DNA of 42,262 bases, taken from NCBI GenBank assembly GCA_023665575.1, contig JAMPDQ010000015.1:1-42262 (forward strand). The letters run 5' to 3'. Source of the DNA: Candidatus Amulumruptor caecigallinarius (GTDB lineage Bacteria > Bacteroidota > Bacteroidia > Bacteroidales > Muribaculaceae). Of this stretch, positions 1-8,031 are shown one piece after another. Under the pieces are notes generated by a model. The model was not told the origin of the DNA. It searched no databases and worked only from the letters and a program-made list of their open reading frames with translations. The position numbers were made by a program, and so were the translations under genes. Position 1 is the first letter of the stretch, and each line of letters starts with the position of its first letter.

Positions 1-95
1 CTGTTGAAAATTTCCTACGTTTTCATTCGCAAGATAAGCAATACGCTTCTTTTGTTAATTCATATGTCATGGATAGAGCGGACTCCTTCCGACTG

Positions 96-127
96 CAAAA
101 TTACAAAATTGTATCGGATTTACCAAA
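96..127 (-). promoter_or_regulatory. Leftward Bacteroidetes-type promoter at the window edge
   Basis: On the minus strand, TTTG (124-127) is followed after exactly 20 bases by TAATTTTG (96-103), matching the -33 and -7 consensus. A GGAAGGAG stretch follows in the predicted transcript, about 12 bases before an ATG at 69-71. That frame closes after 15 codons. Another frame stays open to the window edge but has no clear start. The promoter must serve something mostly outside the window, and I cannot say what. Confidence 0.5.
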
Positions 128-289
128 TTTAAATTTTGTACATGTCTGATACAACGTTGGTTTGGATTGGTTCACGTCTACACTTTATAGCCCATGTCTT
201 TGCATTTTTACATTTGATTGTTCCCAATCCTTTGCATTTATAGAATTGAATAATTTCCGGAGTCCTATAATGTTCTTGGGCTCGGAGTG

Positions 290-410
290 GATTAAGGCCC
301 CGTTTCATAAAAAACAGCGGTTGCCGGGGTCGCAGCCTTGAGTCTATTTTTATTCATGACTGAAAGGAGCAACCTTTCGGTTGTGACTGAAAGTCAAGGA
401 CAAAAAAAGC
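290..410. repeat. Degenerate partial copy of repeat family 1 (MITE-like)
   Basis: The GTTTCATAAAAAA terminal motif starts near 302. A core hairpin follows: CAACC (370-374), loop TTTC, GGTTG (379-383). An outer stem pairs 353-361 with 392-400, with one mismatch and one wobble. A GCGGCC-type block near 409-414 matches the same place in other copies. No right terminal repeat is recognisable. I see no gene in 128-550; 128-289 holds only AT-rich sequence with two TTTGCATTT-like direct repeats. Confidence 0.5.
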
Positions 411-550
411 GGCCAAGGGTGCGAGACGGAGGTAACTTTTGACATTCTTGGTATTTGGAATGGATTATGTAACATAATTTTAGATTTCCGATGAAGCAGA
501 TTTCATTTGGGAGTCACTTTACAAATAAATGTTAGAAAATCTGAAATCAC

Positions 551-880
551 TTGCCATATAATCATTACCTGAGCGACACGCAACGGTCGTTGCTCAAAAT
601 AATCTTTCCGCACTTGTGCCGGACATTGCGCAGACATGATCCATTTGATATACTTGAAGCGATATTTTTCATAGTTTACACCGGATGTCAATGGAACAAG
701 CTTCCGAAAGGATATGCCCCATACTCCACGGTTTATTATCATTATCGCAGCTGGAGCGCACATTCTCATGGATGCAGACGTACCGCAGAATGAAGAGGAA
801 TTATGAACAGTATCTGCACACGGCAAGATACATGGCCATGTTGGCTCTTCTATTTAAATTATCTCGATATATGAAGGTGT
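551..880 (+). pseudogene. Collapsed IS5/IS4-type transposase with internal deletion
   Basis: The first part (from a TTG at 551 to about 755) encodes the N-terminal region of an IS5-like DUF4096 transposase, with the hallmark TGCQWNKLPK and VYYHYRSW segments. From about 745 a different frame encodes the extreme C-terminus of the same family: LERTFSWMQTYRRMKRNYE, then a helix ending near residue motif LSRYM. The central part that would hold most of the DDE catalytic core is missing and the halves are out of frame, so the element cannot make transposase. I could not define terminal inverted repeats. It is an old deletion derivative; the neighbouring truncated gene may have been broken by the same event. 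Confidence 0.7.
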
Positions 881-1078
881 CGATTTTTCAGAAGAGGGAT
901 ACTTTATGAACACGATTGTATCGTTTATTCCCAAAGATACCGAACCGCCATATGGCATCATTCTTTGCGTATTCCACATTTTCTTACCCACATAATTCCC
1001 CGAAAACTTCAGATGACGCTCAGCATGAGAATGCATCAATGATAAGCTAAAACTCAAAATAAGAATAAACTTTCTCAC
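854..1078 (-). pseudogene. Truncated secreted-protein gene abutting the IS remnant
   Basis: A minus-strand frame opens with a GTG at 1078. Residues 1-19 look like a signal peptide: charged MRKF, then a hydrophobic ILILSFSLSL core and an Ala near 19. About 35 polar residues follow. The last 15 or so codons run into the far end of the transposase remnant, so the native 3' part is probably gone. The product, if any, is 74 residues. It lies 50 bases downstream of the AraC gene on the same strand. I recognise no domain. It could also be a chance frame; the signal peptide is the only argument for a real gene. Confidence 0.35.
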
Positions 1079-1128
1079 GCAATAGATGTTTGATTAAACC
1101 GATGCGTTGTCATCCTGACCCTGCGATG

Positions 1129-2049
1129 TTACTCCAACACACTTGCCTTATCTGCCATTTCCGCCCTGAATTGGGTGGGATTTTTACCCGTGACACGCTT
1201 GAATATACGTGTGAAGTGTGCGGGATAATCAAATCCGAGATTGTATGCAATCTGCGATATGTCGTCGGATGACTTAACCAGCAGATGTTTGGCATGTGCC
1301 ACAATGTGCCGGGTAATTATTTCTTTGGGAGTTAGCCCTGTTTCTTTACGCACAAGGTCGCTGAAATATCCCTGCGATAAATTAGCCTTGTCGGCGAAAT
1401 ATGCCACGGTGGGAGATGCAGGCACTGCTCCCTCTTTGTAGTACATTTTAAGTTCACGATGGAACTGCGCCACAATATCAGAGTTAACCTTGTGGCGTGT
1501 GATGAACTGACGGTCGTAAAATCGATCCATATATTCGAGAAGCACTTGAATATTTGCCGACAGCAGTGCCGCCGAATGATTGTCAACCGGGTGATTAAGT
1601 TCCTGATTTATCATGTCGAGGCAATATAGGAATTTAGAGCGTTCATTTTCTGAAAGATGAAGCGATTCCATTTCAGAGTAGTCAAAGAATCTGAACTCCG
1701 ATATTTTCTCGGCCAGCGGTGTGCCATATATGAGGTCGGGGTGAAACATTAGCCCTATCACGTCAGGCGCAAACTCATTTTCCTCCATGTCAACATCAAT
1801 CACTTGCCCCGGTGAGAAGCTGACCACCGTACCCTCCTGATAGTCATATTTCCGTCGACCATATTTTATTGAGCATTTCGCTCCATTCTTCAGAAAGAGG
1901 GCATACACACCATATTCCATACTGATATGGTTGACCGATCTGGTGGCAGTCTTGAGATCTATTACCGATACCAAGGGGTGGGAGGTCTTCAAGCCATACA
2001 GCTTGTTGTAGGCATCAATTGAATCGAGATTGATTGTTGGGTTGTTCAT
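1129..2049 (-). CDS. AraC-family transcriptional regulator
   Basis: A 306-residue cytoplasmic DNA-binding protein. Residues 1 to about 170 form an AraC-type sensing region, with a cupin-like stretch (EGTVVSFSPGQVIDV) near residues 72-86. Residues about 190-300 hold the double helix-turn-helix: first helix pair around ADKANLSQGYFSDLVRKETG, second ending in the family signature IAYNLGFDYPAHFTRIFKRVTGKNP. It is divergent from the hydrolase-acetyltransferase pair with 111 bases between, so that pair is the likely target (inference from arrangement). A good -7 box TAATTTTG (2054-2061) lies only four bases before the ATG. If it is used, the message would be almost leaderless. The ligand is unknown. 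Confidence 0.92.
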   Translation of the reverse strand: MNNPTINLDSIDAYNKLYGLKTSHPLVSVIDLKTATRSVNHISMEYGVYALFLKNGAKCSIKYGRRKYDYQEGTVVSFSPGQVIDVDMEENEFAPDVIGLMFHPDLIYGTPLAEKISEFRFFDYSEMESLHLSENERSKFLYCLDMINQELNHPVDNHSAALLSANIQVLLEYMDRFYDRQFITRHKVNSDIVAQFHRELKMYYKEGAVPASPTVAYFADKANLSQGYFSDLVRKETGLTPKEIITRHIVAHAKHLLVKSSDDISQIAYNLGFDYPAHFTRIFKRVTGKNPTQFRAEMADKASVLE

Positions 2050-2160
2050 AACGCAAAATTACTGCTTTTCTATTTATAAAACGCAATCGTCTGCTATTTC
2101 GTTAAGGATTCCCGATGAAATGGTAAATCCAATGCCGGAAATTCATTGTTATTTTGCAGT

Positions 2161-3231
2161 ATGAAAACAATAATCTTATCCGCCGCACTTTCAGTGTGTG
2201 CATCGACAGCAAATTCTCAATATATGAATAACCTGAATACAAACGCATCGCTCTCTCCGGTTGAAAAATTGGAGCTGACACAGGAGTGGGACAAAGTTTT
2301 CCCAAAAAGTGATAAGGTTGACCATAAGAAAGTCACCTTTGTAAACCGCTACGGCATCACACTCGCTGCCGATATGTACACGCCCAAGGACGCTAAGGGC
2401 AAACTTCCCGCCATTGCCGTGAGCGGCCCCTTTGGTGCTGTAAAGGAACAATCAAGCGGCCTGTACGCGCAGCAACTTGCAGAGCGAGGTTTCCTCACTA
2501 TCGCTTTCGACCCCTCATTCACAGGCGAGAGCGGAGGTATGCCCCGCCGTGTGGCCTCTCCCGACATCAACACGGAAGATTTCTCCGCTGCCGTTGATTT
2601 CCTGATGCTGCAGCCAAATGTGGATTCCAATCGTGTAGGCATTCTTGGAATATGCGGCTGGGGAGGCATAGCAATTGAAGCTGCTATCAACGATCCCCGC
2701 ATCAAGGCAACTGTTGCATCCACCATGTATGATATGACACGCGTAAACGCCAACGGATATTTCGACAGCGAGAACACTCCCAAACAACGCAATGCAAAGC
2801 GTGCGTTCATGGCCGAACAACGCACCAAGGACTATTCTGAACGTAAATATCAGCGTGCCGGAGGTGTTGTTGACCCACTACCCGATGACGCGCCTCAATT
2901 TGTTAAAGACTACTACGCTTACTACAAGACATCGCGCGGCTTCCATCCCCGTTCCGGCAACTCCACCGATGGCTGGAACACTACCTCCAATCTTCCATTC
3001 CTCAATTTCAAATTCTTTGAGTATGCCGGGGAACTTGAAAATGCCGTCCTTATCGTGCATGGTGATGCAGCCCATTCCTATTATTTTGGCAAAGACACAT
3101 TCGCCCTTCTGAAAGGCGACAACAAGCAGATGCTCACCGTAAAAGGTGCAAGCCACTGCGACCTCTACGACCAAATTAACATCATTCCCTTCGATGAAAT
3201 CGCATCTTTTTATACTGAATATCTGAAATGA
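2161..3231 (+). CDS. Secreted alpha/beta hydrolase (YcjY/dienelactone-hydrolase-like)
   Basis: A 356-residue enzyme with an N-terminal signal peptide ([20 protein letters not shown]) and an alpha/beta-hydrolase fold. The nucleophile-elbow region reads LGICGWGG near residues 161-168; a Cys sits at 165 where Ser is more usual. The acid is probably Asp302 (VHGDAAHS) and the base His332 (GASHCD). The family includes uncharacterised esterases and peptidases, so the substrate cannot be named. I chose the ATG at 2161 over a TTG at 2146 because it begins directly with the signal peptide. The next gene overlaps its stop codon, so the two are translationally coupled. The divergent AraC gene is its likely regulator. 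Confidence 0.85.
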   Translation: MKTIILSAALSVCASTANSQYMNNLNTNASLSPVEKLELTQEWDKVFPKSDKVDHKKVTFVNRYGITLAADMYTPKDAKGKLPAIAVSGPFGAVKEQSSGLYAQQLAERGFLTIAFDPSFTGESGGMPRRVASPDINTEDFSAAVDFLMLQPNVDSNRVGILGICGWGGIAIEAAINDPRIKATVASTMYDMTRVNANGYFDSENTPKQRNAKRAFMAEQRTKDYSERKYQRAGGVVDPLPDDAPQFVKDYYAYYKTSRGFHPRSGNSTDGWNTTSNLPFLNFKFFEYAGELENAVLIVHGDAAHSYYFGKDTFALLKGDNKQMLTVKGASHCDLYDQINIIPFDEIASFYTEYLK

Positions 3232-3788
3232 CTATCGAAAAATTCAGGGAACTCATAGCCGAAGGCAAGCCGCTTGAAGGTGATGAGATGATTCAATTCA
3301 TGCGTCACCAGAGCGACTTGTCACGCAAGTTGCAGTTTGAGTTGAACTGCCAATTTCATACACCTGAGGAAATCCGTGAGCTCTTCGGCCGGATTACCGA
3401 GCAGGAGATGGATGAGGACTTCCGTCTGTTTCCACCTTTTTATACCGACTTCGGGCGCAATATCCACATTGGGAAAAATGTTTTCATCAACTCCTGCTGC
3501 CATTTTCAGGATCAGGGTGGCATATACGTAGGCGATGGCTGTTTGATAGGTCATTGCGTGGTAATGGCCACCCTCAATCATGACCATGACCCGGCAAAAC
3601 GACAGAATCTGCATCACAAGCCGATACTCATTGGCAACGGTGTGTGGATTGGCGCGAATGTAACCATCACAGCCGGAGTTACAATCGGAGACAATGCAAT
3701 TATTGCCGCCGGTGCTGTCGTGACTAAAGATGTTCCGGCAAATATGATCGTCGGTGGCGTCCCGGCGAAAATTATCAAACATATTTGA
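3228..3788 (+). CDS. Hexapeptide-repeat O-acetyltransferase (maltose/galactoside acetyltransferase type)
   Basis: A 186-residue left-handed beta-helix acetyltransferase, normal length for the Maa/LacA group. An N-terminal helical part (residues 1-55) is followed by hexapeptide repeats: [49 protein letters not shown]. The catalytic His is His118 in LNHDHDP. The end [15 protein letters not shown] is the family signature. It would transfer acetyl from acetyl-CoA to a sugar or related hydroxyl; the acceptor is unknown. Its ATG overlaps the hydrolase stop by four bases. A MITE-type terminal repeat begins at the stop codon itself. Confidence 0.9.
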   Translation: MTIEKFRELIAEGKPLEGDEMIQFMRHQSDLSRKLQFELNCQFHTPEEIRELFGRITEQEMDEDFRLFPPFYTDFGRNIHIGKNVFINSCCHFQDQGGIYVGDGCLIGHCVVMATLNHDHDPAKRQNLHHKPILIGNGVWIGANVTITAGVTIGDNAIIAAGAVVTKDVPANMIVGGVPAKIIKHI

Positions 3789-3822
3789 GAGGCTGTTTCA
3801 TAAAAAATTCAGTAGCTTTATA

Positions 3823-3904
3823 CAATAGTTCGTTAAAAATATAAATATAGGGCTAAGCGGCATCTGCCACAAGGCTCTATATTTATATTTTTAACGAACT
3901 ATTG
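3823..3904. repeat. Perfect 28-bp inverted repeat (82-bp foldback)
   Basis: The arms 3823-3850 and 3877-3904 are exact reverse complements over 28 bases, starting CAATAGTTCG. The 26-base loop holds a small GGCA-TC-TGCC palindrome. No T run follows, so it is not a standard terminator, though it lies 34 bases past the acetyltransferase stop. A family 1 terminal-repeat scar (3787-3812) precedes it. It may be a small foldback transposon, an RNA stem or a cruciform. Confidence 0.8.
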
Positions 3905-3938
3905 ATTTGTCAGAATCAAAAATATTTCATAATATTGC

Positions 3939-4073
3939 AACTCAAGTTCGCAAATTGCAGACAACCAGCGAACTTATGGATTAGATATAGATGGTGGGAT
4001 TATAGTGATGAGTCTCATCTAACCTCTAAACGCCCGGTTGTTCGCAAGCTGCAAACTTGCGAAACTACTTTTG
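3939..4073. repeat. Degenerate REP-like pair (family 2), with a promoter at its right edge
   Basis: The left unit begins CAACTCAAGTTCGCAAATTG at 3939. The right unit (about 4031-4064) contains TTCGCAAGCTGCAAACTTGC and is its approximate reverse complement. The gene-free stretch 3789-4117 consists of this pair, the 28-bp inverted repeat and a family 1 scar. Confidence 0.55.
4066..4073 (+). promoter_or_regulatory. -7 box TACTTTTG for the 4118 gene
   Basis: TACTTTTG matches the TAnnTTTG consensus exactly and lies 45 bases before the ATG at 4118. The -33 position carries only TTCG (4041-4044, 21-base spacing). The box begins right after the REP motif CTTGCGAAAC, so the repeat borders or supplies this promoter. 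Confidence 0.45.
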
Positions 4074-4117
4074 TAATTTAAAACGGCATCACAATCATTC
4101 AAATCTCTTGAGCTATA

Positions 4118-4660
4118 ATGCAGACACCTCTTTATCGCCTTTTAAAAAAGAGTTATATATACATATTATTCATATTTTCGCTCTACCTTAATACCGGCGC
4201 ATGGGCATCTGAAACCACCAACGGTTATTATAGTGTGGATGTAAATCTGAAAAATTCAGATTCTTTTACCATATCAATGGAGCATCTCGCAATAAAATAT
4301 GGCAATGATATGATTCTGCTCACATCACCGGGTAAAACCATAGAGATTGAGCCCTATGAATTAATTTCAATAAAGCCCTCATCAAACTATGTCGCCCCTC
4401 CGGAAGTTGAAGATCCGGGGACATCGACGGGCATGAGCCAATCATATATTCAAAATTATAAACCTCAAATTACAATCACTTCTTCGGAAATAATAATAAG
4501 CAACCTGCCTGAAAAAGGAAACACTGCAAGTTTATACTCTTCTTCCGGGCTGCTTATAGCTTGCGTTCAAGGGGGAAACACTCTGCGATTACCGCTGCCC
4601 GATGCAGCAGGAGTCATGATTATACGCATTAACGCATTACAGTTTAAATTAATCATATAG
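4118..4660 (+). CDS. Secreted protein with sorting-tail-like C-terminus
   Basis: 180 residues. Residues 1 to about 31 form a signal peptide with a basic start (RLLKK), a long hydrophobic core and an AWA cleavage site. The middle has a beta-rich segment (MILLTSPGKTIEIEPYELISI). The last 50 residues (TASLYSSSGLLIACVQGG ... MIIRINALQFKLII) follow the pattern of Bacteroidetes C-terminal sorting tails: 'xLYxxxGxLI', then 'Gxxixrin', then a hydrophobic end. True type IX signals usually end with a basic residue; this one ends in LII, so export by that route is unsure. It lies 131 bases upstream of the CotH-like gene, and both are exported. Function unknown. Confidence 0.7.
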   Translation: MQTPLYRLLKKSYIYILFIFSLYLNTGAWASETTNGYYSVDVNLKNSDSFTISMEHLAIKYGNDMILLTSPGKTIEIEPYELISIKPSSNYVAPPEVEDPGTSTGMSQSYIQNYKPQITITSSEIIISNLPEKGNTASLYSSSGLLIACVQGGNTLRLPLPDAAGVMIIRINALQFKLII

Positions 4661-4791
4661 AGAACTATCGTTGCATCGCTAACCTTTACTGCCAACCATT
4701 AGAATCTGTTTCCAAGGTGCTCGCAATATGCGGAACTTGAGTTAGAGCCTGTTTCACAAAACGGTGTCTCCCCTTATAAGTCACAAAAAGG

Positions 4792-6423
4792 ATGAATAAA
4801 AACAACACAATATATATCTGCCTGTCTCTGATAATATTGACTACCATCATATCAACCAAAGCCCAAAACAACTGGCTTCATATTTTCCTGTCAGAGGGAA
4901 GAATAAACACCGGAAAACTTTCCGAACTCGACAGCATTACCTTTATAAAAAGTAAAGCTACGGACAACGACCTTTCTCAAGATTACGATCCGCAACGTAA
5001 AAACGCCGGGAGAATTGCCGACCGTATCAAACACTACAATCGGGAAGACACAGAAAACGATGATGTGATTCCCAATGACTCAATAACAACCGACTCTCTT
5101 TCCATTCCTTTTGACAGTCTCCTTGTATGCCGGAATTCCATCCCGGAGAGATATCCACTCAGCGAAATTGATAGTATAATCACCGGCAATAATATTGCTA
5201 CAATGAAAATTGAAGTTGAGGGAGAAGCAGATATAACAAGCAAAGTGGAATATCTCAATGCCAACCTTTCAGTAGAAGGCAATGGGAATTGTGCTGATTT
5301 CGCTCCTGCCGCAGTAAGCATCAGAGGGCGCGGAAACACATCCTGGTCATGTCCCAAAAAAAGCTATCGTCTGAAATTTGCAAAAAAGCAATCGCTTTGC
5401 GGGTTGAAAAAGGCAAAAAGTTTCGCACTCATAGCTAATTATCTCGACCCCTCAATGCTTGAAAACGTAGTGGCTTCTGAAATAGCCCGGCGACTTGATA
5501 TGCCCTACACAAATTCCTGGACTCCTATAAATCTCTACATTAACGGTGCATATCGCGGCCTTTATTTCCTCACTGAAAAAATCGGCATCAACAGCGGAAG
5601 CGTCAACATCAATGAAGACACGGGGATTTTGTGGGAACTTGATTCCTACTTTGATGACGAACCCAAATTCCGCTCACCTATATTCAATCTCCCCGTGATG
5701 CTTAAAGATCCGGACCCGGCTGATATGGTTGCTGATGATTTTTCAGAAGAAGATTTTATCAATTTTTGGACTCAGGATTTCATAAATTTAGAGAATTCTA
5801 TCCTCTCGTATACTCCCGGAGGAGAAGCGGACAACGAAGCTGAAGAGCCGGATGAATCGGAAGAAAATGATGACAAATCAGACGATGCCACTTCTGACTG
5901 GATGGATCATATGGATGCGGATTCACTCGTAAAATATCTTATTGTCAACAATGTGTGTGGCAACCATGAATTATGTTCTCCCAAATCTGTATACATGTAT
6001 AAGCCCGATTATGAATCAAAATATTTCATGGGTCCGATATGGGATTTCGACTGGGGGTTCAACTTCCCTTTATTTAACAGCACTTACGCTTACAACTCAA
6101 TACTTTTCTGGAATCCCAGCCATCCGGGCTCCCTATTTTTCAAAAGCATGATGAAGGATCCGCGCGCGATGGATATTTACAAAGATGTGTGGAATCGATT
6201 CATGGAAGAAGTTTATCCTGAACTTGAAATGATTATCGACCAATGGGTGGATAAACTATATGTAGGTGCATTGCAAAACGCTGCGGCATGGCCTGCCGGA
6301 AAATACACCAACTATATTATCCCGGCCACTTCCGAAATAAAGAAACACGCTGCCAACCTCAAGACTTGGATTAAAAACCGGATAGAATATCTCGACAAGG
6401 CTCCTAATGCCGGCCTCTTCTAA
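4792..6423 (+). CDS. Exported CotH-family protein
   Basis: 543 residues with an N-terminal signal peptide ending near TKAQ (residue 25). CotH is an atypical protein-kinase-like fold, first known from Bacillus spore coats and common as exported proteins in gut Bacteroidales. Key motifs are RGRGNTSW (about 178-185), the KKSYRLKF strand, LYINGAYRGLYFLTEKI, and PIWDFDWGFNF (about 415-425), the likely metal/nucleotide site. Residues about 344-370 form a very acidic insert rich in Glu and Asp. An N-terminal region with two LSELDSI / LSEIDSI repeats precedes the domain. Substrate is unknown. It may be transcribed with the secreted gene at 4118; a family 1 scar near 4746 lies between them. Confidence 0.85.
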   Translation: MNKNNTIYICLSLIILTTIISTKAQNNWLHIFLSEGRINTGKLSELDSITFIKSKATDNDLSQDYDPQRKNAGRIADRIKHYNREDTENDDVIPNDSITTDSLSIPFDSLLVCRNSIPERYPLSEIDSIITGNNIATMKIEVEGEADITSKVEYLNANLSVEGNGNCADFAPAAVSIRGRGNTSWSCPKKSYRLKFAKKQSLCGLKKAKSFALIANYLDPSMLENVVASEIARRLDMPYTNSWTPINLYINGAYRGLYFLTEKIGINSGSVNINEDTGILWELDSYFDDEPKFRSPIFNLPVMLKDPDPADMVADDFSEEDFINFWTQDFINLENSILSYTPGGEADNEAEEPDESEENDDKSDDATSDWMDHMDADSLVKYLIVNNVCGNHELCSPKSVYMYKPDYESKYFMGPIWDFDWGFNFPLFNSTYAYNSILFWNPSHPGSLFFKSMMKDPRAMDIYKDVWNRFMEEVYPELEMIIDQWVDKLYVGALQNAAAWPAGKYTNYIIPATSEIKKHAANLKTWIKNRIEYLDKAPNAGLF

Positions 6424-6442
6424 TTTTTTACATAACGAAGCC

Positions 6443-7222
6443 TTAACCCAACAGCACATCAAGGATCATCATGATAATGAATCCGATGGAGAATCCGATT
6501 GTGCCAATGTTGGAATGCTTACCTTCTTGTGTTTCAGGAATAAACTCTTCCACAACGACATACATCATTGCTCCGGCAGCAAACGCCAGCAGATATGGCA
6601 ACATCGGCACTATCAATGAAGCAAGCAAAATAGTGAGTATCGCACCTATCGGCTCCACTATGCCGCTGAGAGCACCTATGACAAATGCTTTTTTTCGTGA
6701 ATTCCCGGCGGCATGCAGAGGCATCGAAACAATTGCTCCTTCAGGAAAATTTTGTATGGCGATGCCAAGTGACAGGGCAATAGCTCCGGCCATTGGCATA
6801 TATGCGTTGTGTTCCAGCGCCGCCGCGAGAGCCACACCTACAGCCATTCCCTCAGGAATATTGTGCAAGGTAACAGCGAAAACAAGCTTTTTAGTTCGCG
6901 ACATCCGGGATTTGGGACCTTCGCTCTGACTGCTGTCAATATGCTGGTGGGGCACGATTTCGTCAAGAAAAAGCAGGAAAAGAATGCCCACAAGAAATCC
7001 TGCTGTAGCAGGCAGAATACTCATTAATCCCTCCTTGCCGGTCATTTCGATGGAAGGGATAAGAAGAGACCAAACAGAGGCAGCCACCATCACTCCGGCG
7101 GCAAAACCCGTAAGCCCCTTTTGCAACAGTCTGTTCATATTTCCGCGCATCATAAAGACGCACGCCGCGCCAAGCGCAGTGCCCAGAAATGGGAACAATA
7201 TGCCAAATAAAATACCCACCAT
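6443..7222 (-). CDS. ZIP-family divalent metal transporter
   Basis: 259 residues with about eight hydrophobic helices, typical of ZIP (ZupT/GufA-like) proteins that move zinc or other divalent metals into the cytoplasm. The signature metal-site motifs are HNIPEG (about 120-125, helix 4) and QNFPEG (about 157-162, helix 5). The loop between helices 3 and 4 has HQH, a common metal-binding loop. I took the ATG at 7222; the frame can be extended to a TTG at 7228. The gene converges on CotH with 19 bases between. The metal cannot be decided from sequence alone. Confidence 0.92.
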   Translation of the reverse strand: MVGILFGILFPFLGTALGAACVFMMRGNMNRLLQKGLTGFAAGVMVAASVWSLLIPSIEMTGKEGLMSILPATAGFLVGILFLLFLDEIVPHQHIDSSQSEGPKSRMSRTKKLVFAVTLHNIPEGMAVGVALAAALEHNAYMPMAGAIALSLGIAIQNFPEGAIVSMPLHAAGNSRKKAFVIGALSGIVEPIGAILTILLASLIVPMLPYLLAFAAGAMMYVVVEEFIPETQEGKHSNIGTIGFSIGFIIMMILDVLLG

Positions 7223-7282
7223 ACCCAAACAACATTCAACTCGCCAAAGCAGTTTATTCCGGGTTATAAAGTCGGTTTCATT

Positions 7283-7330
7283 AGAGTCTGTTTCTTAAAA
7301 AAGCGGCAGCCGGGCAAAACGGCATTGAGT
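7283..7330. repeat. Family 1 terminal-repeat fragment
   Basis: TTAGAGTCTGTTTC, an A run and a GCCGGGC block match the left end of the full copy at 9622. The right part is absent. It lies between the 5' end of the ZIP gene and the 3' end of the SIMPL gene. Confidence 0.6.
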
Positions 7331-7334
7331 GGAA

Positions 7335-8009
7335 TCAGGGATTAATCAGCTCGAAAACCAGAGTTGCAGTGTCAGACATTATAAGGTCGTCTGGGGTTAT
7401 ATCGAGGGAGCTTGCAGTGCTGGCTTTAGCCTCATCATTAGAATGAATCTGACGGGTCTGCGACATCACTGTCACATCGGCCCGGCCATATTCAATGCTG
7501 AGCACCTTTCCCAATTTGCATCCAACGGCATTTGCCATTATATCGGCTTTTTCACGGGCATCCGATACGGCGAGGGCAAGCAGCTTCAATTGCACCGGAC
7601 GCATATCAAGCAACGTGTAGGACACACTCACTTCAGCACCCGGAATGTACTTCCCGATTCCGCGGATAATATTGTTTACAAGGATATTGTCAATGGGAAG
7701 ATCGATTCTAATTTTCTGAATAAGGTCATAACCCTTCACTTCATATTCCAGAATATGATCGTCATCATCATAAATGGGCACACGATGTTCCGACACATCG
7801 AAGCGGATATTTTTTGCAAGAGAGGCCGGCTTATTGTTATATTCAAGAATTCTTGAAATCCACGATGTGTTTTCAGCTCCCTGCGAATAAGCTTTCTTAT
7901 AATCGGAGAAATGATTGGAGATAGTGACTTCAATCCGGGTCACATCAGGCACAACATGTATTGAGCCATAACCTTGCAGAGAAATTGTTGATTCACTCAT
8001 TGCAGACAT
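7335..8009 (-). CDS. SIMPL (DUF541) domain protein
   Basis: 224 residues with the SIMPL/DUF541 pattern: an N-terminal ISLQGYGSIHVVPDVTRIEVTI strand pair, the YKKAYSQG segment and a C-terminal KADIMANAVGCKLGKVLSIEYG motif. Most family members are periplasmic, but no signal peptide is visible here, so this one may be cytoplasmic. The ATG at 8009 is used; a second ATG at 8000 would shorten it by three residues. It follows the secreted gene 8032-8934 by 22 bases on the same strand, so they are probably co-transcribed. No biochemical function is established. Confidence 0.85.
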   Translation of the reverse strand: MSAMSESTISLQGYGSIHVVPDVTRIEVTISNHFSDYKKAYSQGAENTSWISRILEYNNKPASLAKNIRFDVSEHRVPIYDDDDHILEYEVKGYDLIQKIRIDLPIDNILVNNIIRGIGKYIPGAEVSVSYTLLDMRPVQLKLLALAVSDAREKADIMANAVGCKLGKVLSIEYGRADVTVMSQTRQIHSNDEAKASTASSLDITPDDLIMSDTATLVFELINP

Positions 8010-8031
8010 TTAATTGGGGTGGCATTGCCCG

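Noticed and set aside
1090-1441. Plus-strand open frames opposite the AraC gene
   Set aside because: They are antisense to the well-supported AraC coding sequence and show no domain.
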